Positions 1-10,494 of a stretch of DNA of 64,000 nt are shown one piece after another. Each line of letters starts with the position of its first letter. Position 1 is the stretch's first letter. The position numbers and the translations under genes are program-made. The stretch covers positions 671,466 to 735,465 of the forward strand of contig NZ_VBSL01000002.1 in the NCBI RefSeq assembly GCF_006149005.1. The letters run 5' to 3'. The DNA comes from Larkinella sp. C7 (GTDB lineage Bacteria > Bacteroidota > Bacteroidia > Cytophagales > Spirosomataceae). The notes beneath the pieces are model-generated. The model ran no database searches, was not told the origin of the DNA, and saw only the letters and a program-made list of their open reading frames with translations.

Positions 1-1
1 C

Positions 2-412
2 CATGACTGCGGTTTTATCACCACCTACCAGGGCCACGAGGCTGAGGGGTGCCGCTATGCGCGCGAAACACTCCCGCAGTTTGGCTACCTTTCCGAGCAA
101 ATTGAGCAGATTTGCGGCATGATTATGGCAACCAAAATACCGCAGAATCCTCAAAACCTATTCGAGGAAATCCTGTGTGATGCGGATCTGGATTACCTGG
201 GCCGTGCAGACTTCGACCCGATTGCCAGCTCGCTTTTTGAAGAATTGAAAGAGCGAAATTTTATTCGCGACGAAGCCGCCTGGAACCGGATTCAGGTCAG
301 TTTTCTGGAAAGCCACCACTATTGGACCAAAACCGCTACAGCTTTACGGCAGGTCAACAAGCAGGAACGATTGAACAACTTGAAAGAAATTGTCAGCCAT
401 TATTCGGTATGA
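2..412 (+). CDS. HD-domain metal-dependent phosphohydrolase, C-terminal part
   Basis: The reading frame is open from the left edge, so the start lies outside the window. The visible 136 residues begin with His-Asp followed by a Tyr-Gln-Gly-His-Glu segment, which is how the first metal-binding helices of small HD-domain hydrolases look. The rest is helical and charged, and ends with a helix rich in Arg, Lys and Glu. HD proteins of this size usually hydrolyse phosphoesters or nucleotides in the cytoplasm, but the substrate cannot be read from this fragment. The last 20 bases overlap the end of the convergent transporter gene. HD assignment is fairly secure; function is open. Confidence 0.7.
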   Translation, partial: HDCGFITTYQGHEAEGCRYARETLPQFGYLSEQIEQICGMIMATKIPQNPQNLFEEILCDADLDYLGRADFDPIASSLFEELKERNFIRDEAAWNRIQVSFLESHHYWTKTATALRQVNKQERLNNLKEIVSHYSV

Positions 413-3400
413 CCGACATGGTTTGGATTTTCTCGTTTTGCAACCGGATGCGTTGACACAGAATTCGCATCATGTTCCGCAACACTTCTTCGCGTTCTTC
501 CATCAGGTCGTAAAAATCTTCGTGGTCGATCCGGAACAGCAGCACATCGGAAGCTACAACCGCTGAAGCCGATCGCGGTTCGGTGTCGAGCAAGGCCAGT
601 TCACCAAACACATCGCCCCTCCCAAATTGTGCCAACCGCTGCTGGCGGTCGAAAATATCGACTGTTCCCGAATAAATTACAAACATACAGTTTCCAATAT
701 CACCTTTCTGAAAAATGGTCTGACCATCCTGGTACGTAACTTCTTTCATGATCGGCGCAATCGTACTCAGAATATTTTCGGGCGTATCGGCAAAGAGCCG
801 GGTATTTTTCAAAACAATAACCCGCTCAAAATCAGAAATGTGGGCTTCTGTTGATTTCATGTGTTGACTAGCTATTGTAGGATGATCGGCCAGCAATCGC
901 TGGTACCATTCGGGGTGATGTTCCTTCACTACCTGCAAAACGCCATCGGCGCTTTCCCTCAGTAACTGAATCGGATGGTTGATATACAAACCTAATAAAC
1001 GGGTGTTTGCCAGCGAGCGTGAGGTCCACCGTCGCAGGGCTACACTGATCGTCCAGGCCGAAAACATGGTTTCTCCCTGATGCAAAATGTACGTTAACAA
1101 GGGCTCCTGCGAATGAAAAGGTTCCAGTTGCGCATCGACCAGACGGACTTTTTCGGCCACCGGCACATCGTCGAGCAGGGCCTGTAGGCACTGGTATACC
1201 ACCCGGGGAATCAGGTTGTCAAGCATCTCCAGTGCATTCGCCCGCCGTTCCCGCGAGGCATGATCGATTCCCGTCCGAACGCTGGCAATCACGTCGCGAT
1301 CATACAGTTGCATGAGCAGAAAGAAAATCCGCTGCAAGAGCAGACCGATTTCATAATCAAGACAAGCCAGCAGCTCTTTGTCATTTTTGTGGAGACTTCC
1401 GTGGAGCAACCGTTGCGCCAGTTTCAGTTCTTCCTGCAAAACCGGGTAGTATATTTCCGATTTGGTAGCGACGCTTTCCAGATGGCTCAACGCCCGCAAA
1501 GCGGCCATCCGAACCGTCAAGTCGGGTTTGCCAACGAGGGTGGTCAATACGTGATGGCTTTCAGGAACTTTGATTTTTGCACAAACCGACGCAATCCGGC
1601 GAATCAGCAGCGTATCGGATGACGCCAGAACAGCTTCTTCCAGAAACGGAACAGCCGCTGTTTGCATGTCGCTCAGGCTCCGGGCCGCGGTTCGCCAGTA
1701 GAGTTTGTCGGACAACAGGCTGACAAGCTGACGGGTCAAAGCGGCATTTTGCATGACCCCGGCCGTTCGAATGGCGGCATTCACGACGGCAGGATCGCTA
1801 CTTTTTAGGGAGGCCGTAACCAAGTCGCTTCGCTGTTGCAGTTGAAGCCCGCGGATGACCTCCAAAACCGCCATTCGGTCGGATGGATCGTTCGATGTAC
1901 TCAACTGATCCAAACTTTCGGTAGCTGATTTTGTATACGGGCGGTTTTTCCAACTCCCCAGAATGGCGCCTTTGCGGGTCGTCAATTCCGGGTGGTGCAG
2001 TAGATCCGCTACGCCTTTCGCATCGGCTTTGGGCAATCCTGCGTACAACCGGCTGGCCAGCGCCCGGATCGCCGGTTCGGAATCCTGAAGAGCCAGACGG
2101 TAAACAAGCGGGGCATCAACGGGAAATTTCAAGTCTATAAATGATTCCAGCGCAAACCGGCGAACCGGCAACTCGGCATGATTGAGGAGCATTACCGATG
2201 CGTCCGACAGCTTTTCCGGATGATGCGTTTTCAGCCAGTTCATGGCGTTGATAACCTCCTCGACCCGCGCGCTTTCCAGGTTCGTCAATACCAGATTCAA
2301 CACCTCTTCGGGTGCGGCCAGCTCGTTCGTTTCCAGAAACCGCCGGCTCAAAGCCGACTTCAGTTCGTTCAGGTAATTTTGATACGTTCGCCGGAGCAGC
2401 AGGAAAGCGACCAGCGTACCGATGCCCATCCAGACAAACAGCACCCATTCGTTCAATTCCGGATACGCATGAAACGCGTAGATCATCACCCCGGCCAGGG
2501 CCATCCCGAGCGGTTCGTAATACCCCTTGACGAGGGTATGGCCGTGCAAGCGTTGCTGGGTCGTCAGAGGCTGGAAAAGCACCAGAAAAACCGGATCGAA
2601 GAGCGAACGGCGCATGACCTCGAACGTCAGATAGAGCGCACAGTAGTACAACAGCCAGGTCGGTTCGCTGACATCCAGCACCCAGACAATCCAGAAAACG
2701 ATCACGCCTACCAAAGCGGTTATGGGCAGTAGTTGCAGGGAACGCCGGATGCCGAGTCGGTCGAGCGCCTGTCCCGAGATGATCACCTTGACGACCATAG
2801 CAATCAAATACGTCAACGCCAGGACTTTACTCAGGTATTGCAGCAGCGAGGTGGTTGAGTGAATTTTGTATTTGACGTTGATAAAAAAAGCGTATTCCAC
2901 GCTGGCGGCCACCGTCGCCACCGCCACCAGACTCAGACACATGGAGGTGATCAGGCGGCTGTTGCCAAATAAATGCTCGACAATGAGCGATTGGTTGGGC
3001 TGGCGAACCCGCGAAGAACCGTGTGTGGCGTGAACATCGTGGGAATGATAAGTGAGCCGCAGGATGTAGATGGCCGCCAGAAAGGAGCCGAAAGCCACAA
3101 TCAGCAGGAAGAACATATCGGTATGGGCATGAACCAGAGCAGCCAGAATGGCCCCCATTGCCTTGGCGGGCATATCACCCGAACTGATGACGCTGAACAA
3201 CCGTTTGCTTTGCCGGACATCGAACACCACCGCCGAAACACCCCAGAACTCCAGATTCGTGAGCAGATAGATCATCCGGAAACCAACCATGATGGCAATG
3301 GACGACCACACGGAATGCCCCGCCAGAACGAGCACATCAATGATGAATGTCAGGATAATAACTGCCCACAAAACCCGGACAGCCAACGTTCGAAGGGCCA

Positions 3401-3638
3401 GAAGATGCTCGTAATGTGCGTACAATTTCCCGACGATCATCATCGCAATCGCGGAACCGATGTAGGCGATGGGCAGACTGGTTTCGGGGTGATTTTCAAG
3501 CAAAATGACGTTCGCCGAAACATAGACCAGGATCGTCCCAATGCCGAGAAAAAAGTTGTGTAAGAAAAATAACCAGACTGTTCGAACTTCATGATGGCGT
3601 ACACCAATCGAACGGTAGAACTTTTGAGCTGGCGACAT
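393..3638 (-). CDS. ATP/ADP-translocase-like membrane protein fused to HEAT repeats and a cyclic-nucleotide-binding domain
   Basis: A 1081-residue three-part protein. Residues about 20-430 are strongly hydrophobic with roughly twelve membrane segments and resemble the nucleotide transporter (NTT/TLC) and major-facilitator fold. Residues about 440-850 are soluble helical pairs of the HEAT type. The last 146 residues, from about 936, form a cyclic-nucleotide-binding domain; the phosphate-binding cassette is visible near 1011 as Phe-Gly-Glu-Leu-Ala-Leu followed by Pro-Arg-Ser-Ala. The simplest reading is an inner-membrane carrier or sensor gated by a nucleotide on its cytoplasmic tail. Classical NTT proteins of intracellular bacteria lack these tails, so transport of ATP/ADP should not be assumed. 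It stands alone and is convergent with the HD gene. Confidence 0.8.
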   Translation of the reverse strand: MSPAQKFYRSIGVRHHEVRTVWLFFLHNFFLGIGTILVYVSANVILLENHPETSLPIAYIGSAIAMMIVGKLYAHYEHLLALRTLAVRVLWAVIILTFIIDVLVLAGHSVWSSIAIMVGFRMIYLLTNLEFWGVSAVVFDVRQSKRLFSVISSGDMPAKAMGAILAALVHAHTDMFFLLIVAFGSFLAAIYILRLTYHSHDVHATHGSSRVRQPNQSLIVEHLFGNSRLITSMCLSLVAVATVAASVEYAFFINVKYKIHSTTSLLQYLSKVLALTYLIAMVVKVIISGQALDRLGIRRSLQLLPITALVGVIVFWIVWVLDVSEPTWLLYYCALYLTFEVMRRSLFDPVFLVLFQPLTTQQRLHGHTLVKGYYEPLGMALAGVMIYAFHAYPELNEWVLFVWMGIGTLVAFLLLRRTYQNYLNELKSALSRRFLETNELAAPEEVLNLVLTNLESARVEEVINAMNWLKTHHPEKLSDASVMLLNHAELPVRRFALESFIDLKFPVDAPLVYRLALQDSEPAIRALASRLYAGLPKADAKGVADLLHHPELTTRKGAILGSWKNRPYTKSATESLDQLSTSNDPSDRMAVLEVIRGLQLQQRSDLVTASLKSSDPAVVNAAIRTAGVMQNAALTRQLVSLLSDKLYWRTAARSLSDMQTAAVPFLEEAVLASSDTLLIRRIASVCAKIKVPESHHVLTTLVGKPDLTVRMAALRALSHLESVATKSEIYYPVLQEELKLAQRLLHGSLHKNDKELLACLDYEIGLLLQRIFFLLMQLYDRDVIASVRTGIDHASRERRANALEMLDNLIPRVVYQCLQALLDDVPVAEKVRLVDAQLEPFHSQEPLLTYILHQGETMFSAWTISVALRRWTSRSLANTRLLGLYINHPIQLLRESADGVLQVVKEHHPEWYQRLLADHPTIASQHMKSTEAHISDFERVIVLKNTRLFADTPENILSTIAPIMKEVTYQDGQTIFQKGDIGNCMFVIYSGTVDIFDRQQRLAQFGRGDVFGELALLDTEPRSASAVVASDVLLFRIDHEDFYDLMEEREEVLRNMMRILCQRIRLQNEKIQTMSVIPNNG

Positions 3639-3725
3639 GCCGGTTTTAAAACTTGCTAATGATAATCAATAATACTGCTTTTCCGCCATTCTGCCTACTT
3701 TTACACGACAATTTGCAATTTGATC

Positions 3726-6700
3726 ATGGTATCACAACATACAATTAATCCGTACCAGCCCCATCATCCCATTCGCATCGTTACGGCGGCTTCCTTGTTC
3801 GACGGCCACGATGCCGCCATTAACCTCATGCGCCGGATCATGCAGGCATCCGGTGCCGAAGTGATCCATTTGGGTCACAACCGGTCGGTAGCCGAGATCG
3901 TCGACTGCGCCATTCAGGAGGATGTGCAGGGCATTGCCGTTACGTCGTACCAGGGTGGGCATGTCGAATTCTTCAAGTATATGATTGATTTACTTCGGGA
4001 ACGAAAAGCTTCTCATATTAAGGTATTTGGCGGTGGCGGTGGCACTATTTTACCCGCCGAGATAGACGAGTTGCACCAATATGGCGTGACCCGGCTGTAT
4101 TCGCCGGATGATGGGCGAACGATGGGATTGCAAGGCATGATCAACGACTTGCTGGAACGCTGTGACCACCCCACCGGAACGGCCGATCACCTGGCGAAAC
4201 TGAACGGGCAACTGGCTTCGCTCGCCCAAACCCGAAATGTTAACCTGATCGGGCAGTTGATTTCGGTGGCGGAAAATGAACCGGCATCGTACGAAAAAAT
4301 CGACAAGTCGTTTCAACAAACCGATCGCGGTTTTGTCCCGGTTTTGGGGATCACCGGAACCGGTGGCGCGGGCAAATCGTCCCTGGTCGATGAACTCGTT
4401 CGGCGGTTTCTGCTGACGATTCCCGACAAAACCGTCGCTCTCATTTCCGTCGATCCGTCGAAACGCAAAACCGGGGGGGCCTTGCTGGGCGACCGCATCC
4501 GCATGAATGCCATCCACCCCGACCTGGCGGCTGGCCGGGTGTATATGCGCTCCTTGGCGACCCGTCAGGCCAATCTGGCGCTCAGCAAACACGTTCGGGA
4601 TGCGATTGAAATCTGCCAACATGCCCGGTTCGACCTGATCATCATCGAAACCTCCGGCATTGGGCAGTCGGACACCGAAATTACCGATCATTCGGATGTC
4701 AGTTTATACGTCATGACGGCAGAATACGGTGCCGCCACGCAACTGGAAAAAATCGATATGCTCGATTTTGCCGACGTCATCGCCATCAATAAGTTCGACA
4801 AACGCGGGTCGTTGGACGCAATGCGGGATGTTCGCAAACAATACCGCCGAAATCACGCAGTTAACAACCCCGGCATTTGGGAACTCCCGGACGAAGAACT
4901 CCCCATTTTCGGAACGATTGCTTCCCAGTTTAACGACGCAGGCATGAACGCCCTGTTCTCGAAACTGATGCAGCTCGTTCAGCAAAAAACCGGTACTTCT
5001 TTCCTGCATCAGGTCGTCACCACCCAACTCTCTCCCCCGCCCTCGGCCATCATTCCGGCAGAACGGGTTCGCTATCTGGCCGAAATTGTCGAAACCAGTG
5101 ACCAGTATGATGCCTTCGTGAAGGAGCAGGTGGCGCTTGCCCGGAAGATGTATCAGATCAACGGAGTCTTAAAAACCCTGTCAGCACCGGGGCGTCATAC
5201 GGTCGAAGACCCTGACAGGGTTGCGCCAGATCTCCAAGCCCTTTATACAGACTTTGAAAACCGCCTTCACCACGATTGCCGGCGACTTTTGGAAGGCTGG
5301 CCGGCCCTGAAGCAGAAATACCGGGCGGATACCTACCAATATCAGGTTCGGGACAAGACGATTCACCAGAGCCTGTTTTCAACCTCTTTATCGGGTTTGC
5401 GAATCCCGAAAATCAGTTTGCCCACTTACGAAGACTGGGGTGACATCCTGCATTGGCTACTGACCGAAAATGTGCCGGGCGAGTTTCCCTATGCCGCCGG
5501 CGTGTTTCCCCTGAAGCGCGAAGGCGAAGATCCCGCGCGGATGTTTGCGGGCGAAGGCGGAGCGGAGCGGACGAATCGACGGTTTCACTACGTCTCGAAA
5601 GGCCTGCCCGCCAAACGGCTTTCTACGGCGTTTGATTCGGTTACCCTTTACGGCGAAGACCCGGATTTCCGCCCCGATATTTACGGCAAAATCGGCAACT
5701 CCGGCGTCAACATCTGCACCCTGGACGACGCCAAAAAGCTCTACAGCGGTTTTAATCTCTGCGACCCGGCCACGTCGGTTTCCATGACCATCAATGGCCC
5801 CGCTCCCATGCTGCTCGGTTTTTTTCTGAATGCCGCCATCGACCAGCAGTGTGAGTTGTATTTGCGGCAAACCGCCCCCCAACCCCCTGAAGGGGGAGTA
5901 GAAACCGCCGGATCTAGCGCCCCCTCCAGGGAGTTGGGGGGAGAAGTCGCTTATCAGGGCGAATTACCGGACGGCAATAACGGGTTGGGGTTGATGCTGC
6001 TGGGCACCACCGGCGATCAGGTTCTGCCGAAAGAGGTGTATGAAAAGATCAAGGCGGATACGCTGCGGCAGGTACGCGGAACGGTTCAGGCGGACATTCT
6101 GAAAGAAGATCAGGCGCAAAATACCTGCATTTTTTCGACGGAATTTGCCCTGCGGATGATGGGCGACATTCAACAGTATTTCACCGACCAGCAGGTTCGC
6201 AATTTTTATTCCGTTTCCATCTCGGGTTACCACATTGCCGAAGCGGGGGCCAATCCGATCTCGCAATTGGCCTTCACGCTTTCCAACGGGTTCACGTTTG
6301 TGGAATATTACCTCGCCCGGGGCATGAAAATCGACGATTTTGCGCCCAACCTGTCGTTCTTTTTTTCCAACGGGATGGACCCCGAGTATTCGGTGCTGGG
6401 TCGGGTGGCCCGTCGAATCTGGGCGAAAGCGATGAAGTACAAATACAAAGGCAATGAACGTTCGCAAAAGCTGAAATACCACATCCAGACTTCCGGCCGG
6501 AGTCTGCACGCGCAGGAAATTGCGTTCAACGACATCCGCACCACCTTACAGGCCCTGAGCGCGTTGTCGGACAACTGCAATTCCCTGCACACCAACGCCT
6601 ACGACGAAGCCATCACGACACCCACCGAGGAAAGTGTTCGGCGGGCGATGGCCATTCAGTTGATCATCAACAGGGAATTTGGCCTTTCCCGACACGAAAA

Positions 6701-7175
6701 CTCCCTGCAGGGCTCCTTCAGTATGGAAGAACTCACGAATTTGGTCGAACAGGCGGTTTTGAACGAATTCCGCAGCCTGAACGAGCGGGGGGGCGTTTTA
6801 GGCGCTATGGAACGCATGTATCAGCGTAGTAAAATTCAGGACGAGTCGATGGTCTATGAAATGCAGAAACACAGCGGCAAGCTACCCCTCATCGGTGTCA
6901 ACACGTTTCTGGACCCCAACGGTTCGCCCACCCGCATCCCACAGGAAGTCATCCGCTCGACCGACAACGAGAAACGGTACGCCATCGAATCCCGGAAAGC
7001 ATTTCAGGAACGAAATCGCGAAGCGGCCAATGTTGTTTTGAAACAGGTACAACAAACCGCACTGGCCAACGGCAACATCTTTGAAGCCCTGATGGAAGCC
7101 ACCAAAGTTTGCTCGCTGGGCCAGCTGTCGCGGGCGTTGTATGCAGTGGGGGGGCAATACCGCCGGAATATGTAA
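3726..7175 (+). CDS. icmF: Fused isobutyryl-CoA mutase-type B12-dependent acyl-CoA mutase with built-in G-protein chaperone
   Basis: The 1149-residue protein has the IcmF order. An N-terminal cobalamin-binding domain (about 10-140) carries Phe-Asp-Gly-His-Asp, the base-off B12 histidine motif. A MeaI-type GTPase (about 200-430) has the Walker A sequence GTGGAGKSS, the ETSGIGQ switch and NKFD. The C-terminal part (about 550-1149) is a methylmalonyl-CoA-mutase-like barrel. The family interconverts isobutyryl- and n-butyryl-CoA (some members take isovaleryl/pivalyl-CoA), and the G domain loads and protects the cofactor. I chose the ATG at 3726; a TTG six bases upstream is in frame but less likely. 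Two palindromic DNA segments interrupt the frame at residues 484-499 and 717-739 without breaking it (see separate entries), both in linker regions. Confidence 0.92.
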   Translation: MVSQHTINPYQPHHPIRIVTAASLFDGHDAAINLMRRIMQASGAEVIHLGHNRSVAEIVDCAIQEDVQGIAVTSYQGGHVEFFKYMIDLLRERKASHIKVFGGGGGTILPAEIDELHQYGVTRLYSPDDGRTMGLQGMINDLLERCDHPTGTADHLAKLNGQLASLAQTRNVNLIGQLISVAENEPASYEKIDKSFQQTDRGFVPVLGITGTGGAGKSSLVDELVRRFLLTIPDKTVALISVDPSKRKTGGALLGDRIRMNAIHPDLAAGRVYMRSLATRQANLALSKHVRDAIEICQHARFDLIIIETSGIGQSDTEITDHSDVSLYVMTAEYGAATQLEKIDMLDFADVIAINKFDKRGSLDAMRDVRKQYRRNHAVNNPGIWELPDEELPIFGTIASQFNDAGMNALFSKLMQLVQQKTGTSFLHQVVTTQLSPPPSAIIPAERVRYLAEIVETSDQYDAFVKEQVALARKMYQINGVLKTLSAPGRHTVEDPDRVAPDLQALYTDFENRLHHDCRRLLEGWPALKQKYRADTYQYQVRDKTIHQSLFSTSLSGLRIPKISLPTYEDWGDILHWLLTENVPGEFPYAAGVFPLKREGEDPARMFAGEGGAERTNRRFHYVSKGLPAKRLSTAFDSVTLYGEDPDFRPDIYGKIGNSGVNICTLDDAKKLYSGFNLCDPATSVSMTINGPAPMLLGFFLNAAIDQQCELYLRQTAPQPPEGGVETAGSSAPSRELGGEVAYQGELPDGNNGLGLMLLGTTGDQVLPKEVYEKIKADTLRQVRGTVQADILKEDQAQNTCIFSTEFALRMMGDIQQYFTDQQVRNFYSVSISGYHIAEAGANPISQLAFTLSNGFTFVEYYLARGMKIDDFAPNLSFFFSNGMDPEYSVLGRVARRIWAKAMKYKYKGNERSQKLKYHIQTSGRSLHAQEIAFNDIRTTLQALSALSDNCNSLHTNAYDEAITTPTEESVRRAMAIQLIINREFGLSRHENSLQGSFSMEELTNLVEQAVLNEFRSLNERGGVLGAMERMYQRSKIQDESMVYEMQKHSGKLPLIGVNTFLDPNGSPTRIPQEVIRSTDNEKRYAIESRKAFQERNREAANVVLKQVQQTALANGNIFEALMEATKVCSLGQLSRALYAVGGQYRRNM
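5174..5222. repeat. Palindromic insertion within icmF (first)
   Basis: Two perfect 11-base inverted arms, 5174-5184 (AACCCTGTCAG) and 5212-5222, enclose 27 bases. The right half also contains its own 13-base palindrome, ACCCTGACAGGGT, at 5209-5221. It is read in frame as [16 protein letters not shown] (residues 484-499), between the G domain and the mutase domain, where composition shifts from helical to Pro/Gly/Asp-rich. This looks like a repeat element that landed in a tolerant linker. Confidence 0.6.
5875..5941. repeat. Palindromic insertion within icmF (second)
   Basis: Arms at 5875-5896 and 5920-5941 are 22 bases each and complementary at 20 of 22 positions, separated by 23 bases. The arms are runs of C and G (CCCCCCAACCCCCTGAAGG at the left edge) unlike the surrounding codon pattern. 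They are translated as [10 protein letters not shown] and APSRELGGE (residues about 717-739), inserted in the segment after the NAAIDQQCE helix, where I recall relatives having a charged variable helix. The frame is kept. It resembles a chromosomal REP-like palindrome. Confidence 0.75.
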
Positions 7176-7498
7176 AAAACGCAGCCGTTACCTGGTGAAA
7201 CCGAAAAAAAACATTTACCAACTGGCGCAGAGATTGGCGCGAAAAATGCAAAGGCTCGGTAGTGTATCAAAAATCCGCACCTCTTTTGTCTGGCAATCCA
7301 CTTTTTCTCTAACCTATAATTAATAAAACATCACCTGTTGATGCGTTTTTCTGGAGAAAGGAATAAAAAATAATGGTCTACCAATGACACCATTATTGGA
7401 TGAGAATACTAATTTAAGGCGATCAATGACTTCATGGCAGTGTCATCGTTGACCTGATTTATCTGAATTTGCCGCAACACTGTACTTGAAGCTTCACA
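7176..7498. other. 323-base intergenic gap with a small hairpin
   Basis: No gene is supported here. It is AT-rich compared with its flanks. A hairpin with 9-base arms (AATAATGGT at 7369-7377 and its complement at 7389-7397) is present, and a competing pairing CCAAT/ATTGG overlaps it. There is no U-tract after it, so it is not a standard terminator. The glucosidase promoter presumably lies in this stretch, but I cannot place it. Confidence 0.5.
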
Positions 7499-10192
7499 AT
7501 GGGATACAACCTCAAGATGGAAAACAGCATCGAACGCGAACGCATTTATACCCGCGCCGATAACAAAGGGTGGAAGAAATGGGGTCCTTATCTGTCTGAA
7601 CGCTCCTGGGGCACGGTCCGCGAGGATTACAGCGTCCACGGCAATGCCTGGGGGTTTATCACCCACGACATGGCACGTTCCCGGGCCTATCGCTGGGGTG
7701 AAGACGGGATTGGTGGGCTTTCCGACAACAAGGGTCACGTTTGTTTTGCCCTGGCTTTCTGGAATCATACGGACAGCATCATCAAGGAACGGCTTTTTGG
7801 TTTGACCGGCCCCGAAGGAAACCACGGCGAGGATGTGAAGGAGATGTACTATTACCTGGATAGTACGCCCACCCATTCTTACATGAAAATGCTGTATAAG
7901 TACCCCCAGCAAGCGTTTCCGTATACCCGTCTGGTCGATGAAGCCCGGCATCGAAACCGTCTGCAACCCGAATTCGAGCTGGTCGATACCGGTATTTTTG
8001 ACGCCAACCAGTATTTCGACATTTTCATTGAATACGCCAAAAATGACGAAAATGACATTCTGATCAAAATTACCGCCCACAACCGGTATACTGAGGCTGC
8101 AAAACTCACAATGCTGCCCACACTCTGGTTCCGCAATACCTGGTCGTGGGGGTATGAGCAGTATGCTTACAAGCCCATTCTGAACGGCATTGCCACCACC
8201 CAGATTGCAGTCGATCACAAACTCCTGGGAAAGTATAAACTGTATTGCGAAGACGCCGACGAGCTGCTGTTCTGCGAAAATGAAACCAATACGGAACGAC
8301 TCTACGGCATTCCCAACGACTCCCTGTTTTGCAAGGACGGTGTCAACGATTACATTGTTTCGGGCGACAAAAAATACGTCAATCCGAATCAGATTGGCTC
8401 GAAAGCTTCGGCCCGGTATGTCCGAACGGTTCCGGCCGGCGAATCCGTCACCATTCGGCTGCGGTTTAGTCAGGATACCCACAAAAGCCAGCCTTTCGCT
8501 GATTATGACGCCATTTTTGACCAACGGGTTCAGGAAGCGGACGATTTTTACGATCAACTGCAAGCCAATGTGACCGATCCGGAATTGCGAATCATTCAGC
8601 GGCAGGCCTACGCGGGCATGTTGTGGAACAAGCAGTTCTATTATTACAACGTGAACGAATGGCTGAAAGGCGACCCAAAAATGCCCACGCCGTTTCATGG
8701 ACGGGCCTACCAGCGCAACTCCGGCTGGCGGCACATGTATACCGCGAACATCCTGTCGATGCCCGATAAATGGGAATATCCGTGGTTTGCTGCTTGGGAT
8801 CTGGCCTTTCACACGTTGACACTGGCACGACTTGATCCCCATTTTGCCAAACGCCAACTGGCGGTTATCCTGCGGGAGTATTACATGCACCCCAACGGGC
8901 AAATTCCGGCTTATGAGTGGAATTTCGGTGATGTAAACCCGCCCGTTCATGCCTGGGCGACGTGGAAAGTCTACGAGATCGACCGCGACATGAACGGCAA
9001 GGGCGATATCAACTTTCTGGAACGCGTGTTTCACAAACTGCTGCTCAACTTCACGTGGTGGGTAAACCGGAAAGACGTCAGCGGCAACAGCGTGTTCGGG
9101 GGGGGCTTCCTCGGCCTCGACAACATTGGGGTGTTCGACCGCAGCCAGCCCTTGCCAATGGGTGGTCACATCGAACAGGCCGACGGAACGGGCTGGATGG
9201 CCATGTATACGCTGAACATGCTGCGGATTGCCTGCGAAATTGCACTGACCCGGCCAACCTACCAGGACATGGCGTCCAAGTTTTTCGAACACTTCCTGCA
9301 CATCGCGGCTGCCATGAAAAACCTGGGTGGACAGGGCATCAGCCTGTGGGACGAAGACGATCAGTTCTATTATGATGTGCTGCACACGCCCGACAACGCG
9401 AGTATGCTGTTGAAAATCCGCTCGATGGTGGGCCTGATTCCGCTCTTTGCCGTCGAAATTCTGGATGATGATTTGCTGGAAAAATTGCCGGATTTCAAAC
9501 GGCGGGTCGAGTGGGTTCTGACCAACCGCCCGGATCTGGCGTCGATGATTTCGCGCTGGCACGAACCGGGCAAGGGTGCTACCCACCTGCTTTCGCTGCT
9601 TCGGGGTCACCGAATGAAAATGCTGCTCAAACGGATGTTCGATGAAACCGAGTTCCTGTCTGATTATGGCATCCGGGCGTTGTCGAAATACCACGGTGAA
9701 AAACCGTATGAGTTCAACCTGAACGGCGAGATTTTCTCCGTAAAATACGTTCCGAACGAATCGGAAACCAGCCTGTTCGGCGGCAATTCCAACTGGCGGG
9801 GTCCGATCTGGTTCCCGGTTAATTACCTGCTGATCGATTCGCTGCTGAAGTTCTACAACTACTACGGCGACGATTTCGAGATCGAATACCCGACCAATTC
9901 CGGTCAGGTCATGAGCATCAAGGAAGCAACGGTGCTGGTGGCCGAACGTCTGGTCAACATTTTCCGGCGCGACGAAACCGGCAAAATACCGGCTTACAAT
10001 GGATACAAAAAATACCAGGATGATCCGTATTTCAGGGATATGCACCTGTTTTTTGAATATTTCCACGGCGATAACGGCAGCGGTCTCGGAGCCAACCACC
10101 AAACCGGCTGGACCGGGCTGGTGGCAGACCTGATCGAATTCCTGTATCAACACCGGCTTCAGAAAGAACCGGTTCATGCCAAAGTATTGTAA
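7499..10192 (+). CDS. GH63-like (MGH1-type) glucosidase
   Basis: An 897-residue protein without a signal peptide, so probably cytoplasmic. The N-terminus has the motif RWGPYLSERSWGTVRED-like (here KWGPYLSERSWGTVRED), followed by a beta-rich domain. The (alpha/alpha)6 catalytic barrel occupies about 370-890. It contains WFAAWDLAFH with a candidate acid at Asp434, ADGTGWMAMY, and near the end GGNSNWRGPIWFPVNYL. This set is typical of bacterial GH63 relatives annotated as glucosidases, which act on alpha-glucosides; the natural substrate is not deducible. ATG at 7517 is an alternative start. It appears monocistronic, since a strong terminator follows directly. Confidence 0.88.
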   Translation: MGYNLKMENSIERERIYTRADNKGWKKWGPYLSERSWGTVREDYSVHGNAWGFITHDMARSRAYRWGEDGIGGLSDNKGHVCFALAFWNHTDSIIKERLFGLTGPEGNHGEDVKEMYYYLDSTPTHSYMKMLYKYPQQAFPYTRLVDEARHRNRLQPEFELVDTGIFDANQYFDIFIEYAKNDENDILIKITAHNRYTEAAKLTMLPTLWFRNTWSWGYEQYAYKPILNGIATTQIAVDHKLLGKYKLYCEDADELLFCENETNTERLYGIPNDSLFCKDGVNDYIVSGDKKYVNPNQIGSKASARYVRTVPAGESVTIRLRFSQDTHKSQPFADYDAIFDQRVQEADDFYDQLQANVTDPELRIIQRQAYAGMLWNKQFYYYNVNEWLKGDPKMPTPFHGRAYQRNSGWRHMYTANILSMPDKWEYPWFAAWDLAFHTLTLARLDPHFAKRQLAVILREYYMHPNGQIPAYEWNFGDVNPPVHAWATWKVYEIDRDMNGKGDINFLERVFHKLLLNFTWWVNRKDVSGNSVFGGGFLGLDNIGVFDRSQPLPMGGHIEQADGTGWMAMYTLNMLRIACEIALTRPTYQDMASKFFEHFLHIAAAMKNLGGQGISLWDEDDQFYYDVLHTPDNASMLLKIRSMVGLIPLFAVEILDDDLLEKLPDFKRRVEWVLTNRPDLASMISRWHEPGKGATHLLSLLRGHRMKMLLKRMFDETEFLSDYGIRALSKYHGEKPYEFNLNGEIFSVKYVPNESETSLFGGNSNWRGPIWFPVNYLLIDSLLKFYNYYGDDFEIEYPTNSGQVMSIKEATVLVAERLVNIFRRDETGKIPAYNGYKKYQDDPYFRDMHLFFEYFHGDNGSGLGANHQTGWTGLVADLIEFLYQHRLQKEPVHAKVL

Positions 10193-10196
10193 CAAA

Positions 10197-10229
10197 CGTA
10201 AAAAGCCGGCATTGAACCGGCTTTTTACG
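10197..10229 (+). terminator. Intrinsic terminator after the glucosidase gene
   Basis: Perfect 13-base stem CGTAAAAAGCCGG with its complement, around the 7-base loop CATTGAA. The descending arm carries a T run (CTTTTTACG). It starts four bases after the stop codon. Being symmetrical with A and T tracts it could work from both sides, but no gene reads into it from the right. Confidence 0.85.
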
Positions 10230-10494
10230 TTGAGAAGTGAACGGTATTTCTACCGGCCTTTCCTTTTTGATTACAATTTAATACGTACATATAAGCACAA
10301 ATTCAATTTGTATTAATTGGGGTTACCGGCTCAGGATCCTTCCAAAATTCAGTTTTTTTGATTCGCTTACTTTAACGTTTTCCAGCGCTGTTTATTCGTC
10401 CATATACTCAGAAAAGCAGACCGGCAACTCACTTTCTTTGGCTCATCCAACCAAAAATTGTATCTTCACCAGCCCGACCTAACTAATTTCTCTG
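10230..10494. other. Promoter-bearing gap before the TPR gene
   Basis: AT-rich 265 bases with no gene that I can support. Apart from the promoter candidate listed separately I see no strong secondary structure. Confidence 0.5.
10437..10468 (+). promoter_or_regulatory. Candidate Bacteroidota-type promoter for the TPR gene
   Basis: TTTG at 10437-10440 and TATCTTCA at 10461-10468 are separated by 20 bases. The consensus is TTTG, 19-20 bases, TAnnTTTG; the minus-7 box matches four of six fixed positions. Transcription would begin about 20 bases before the ATG. Confidence 0.45.

Noticed and set aside
7409-10195. A 928-codon open frame on the minus strand covering the glucosidase gene
   Set aside because: It is an antisense mirror created by the codon pattern of the GH63-like gene; the plus-strand frame has clear family motifs and the minus one has none.
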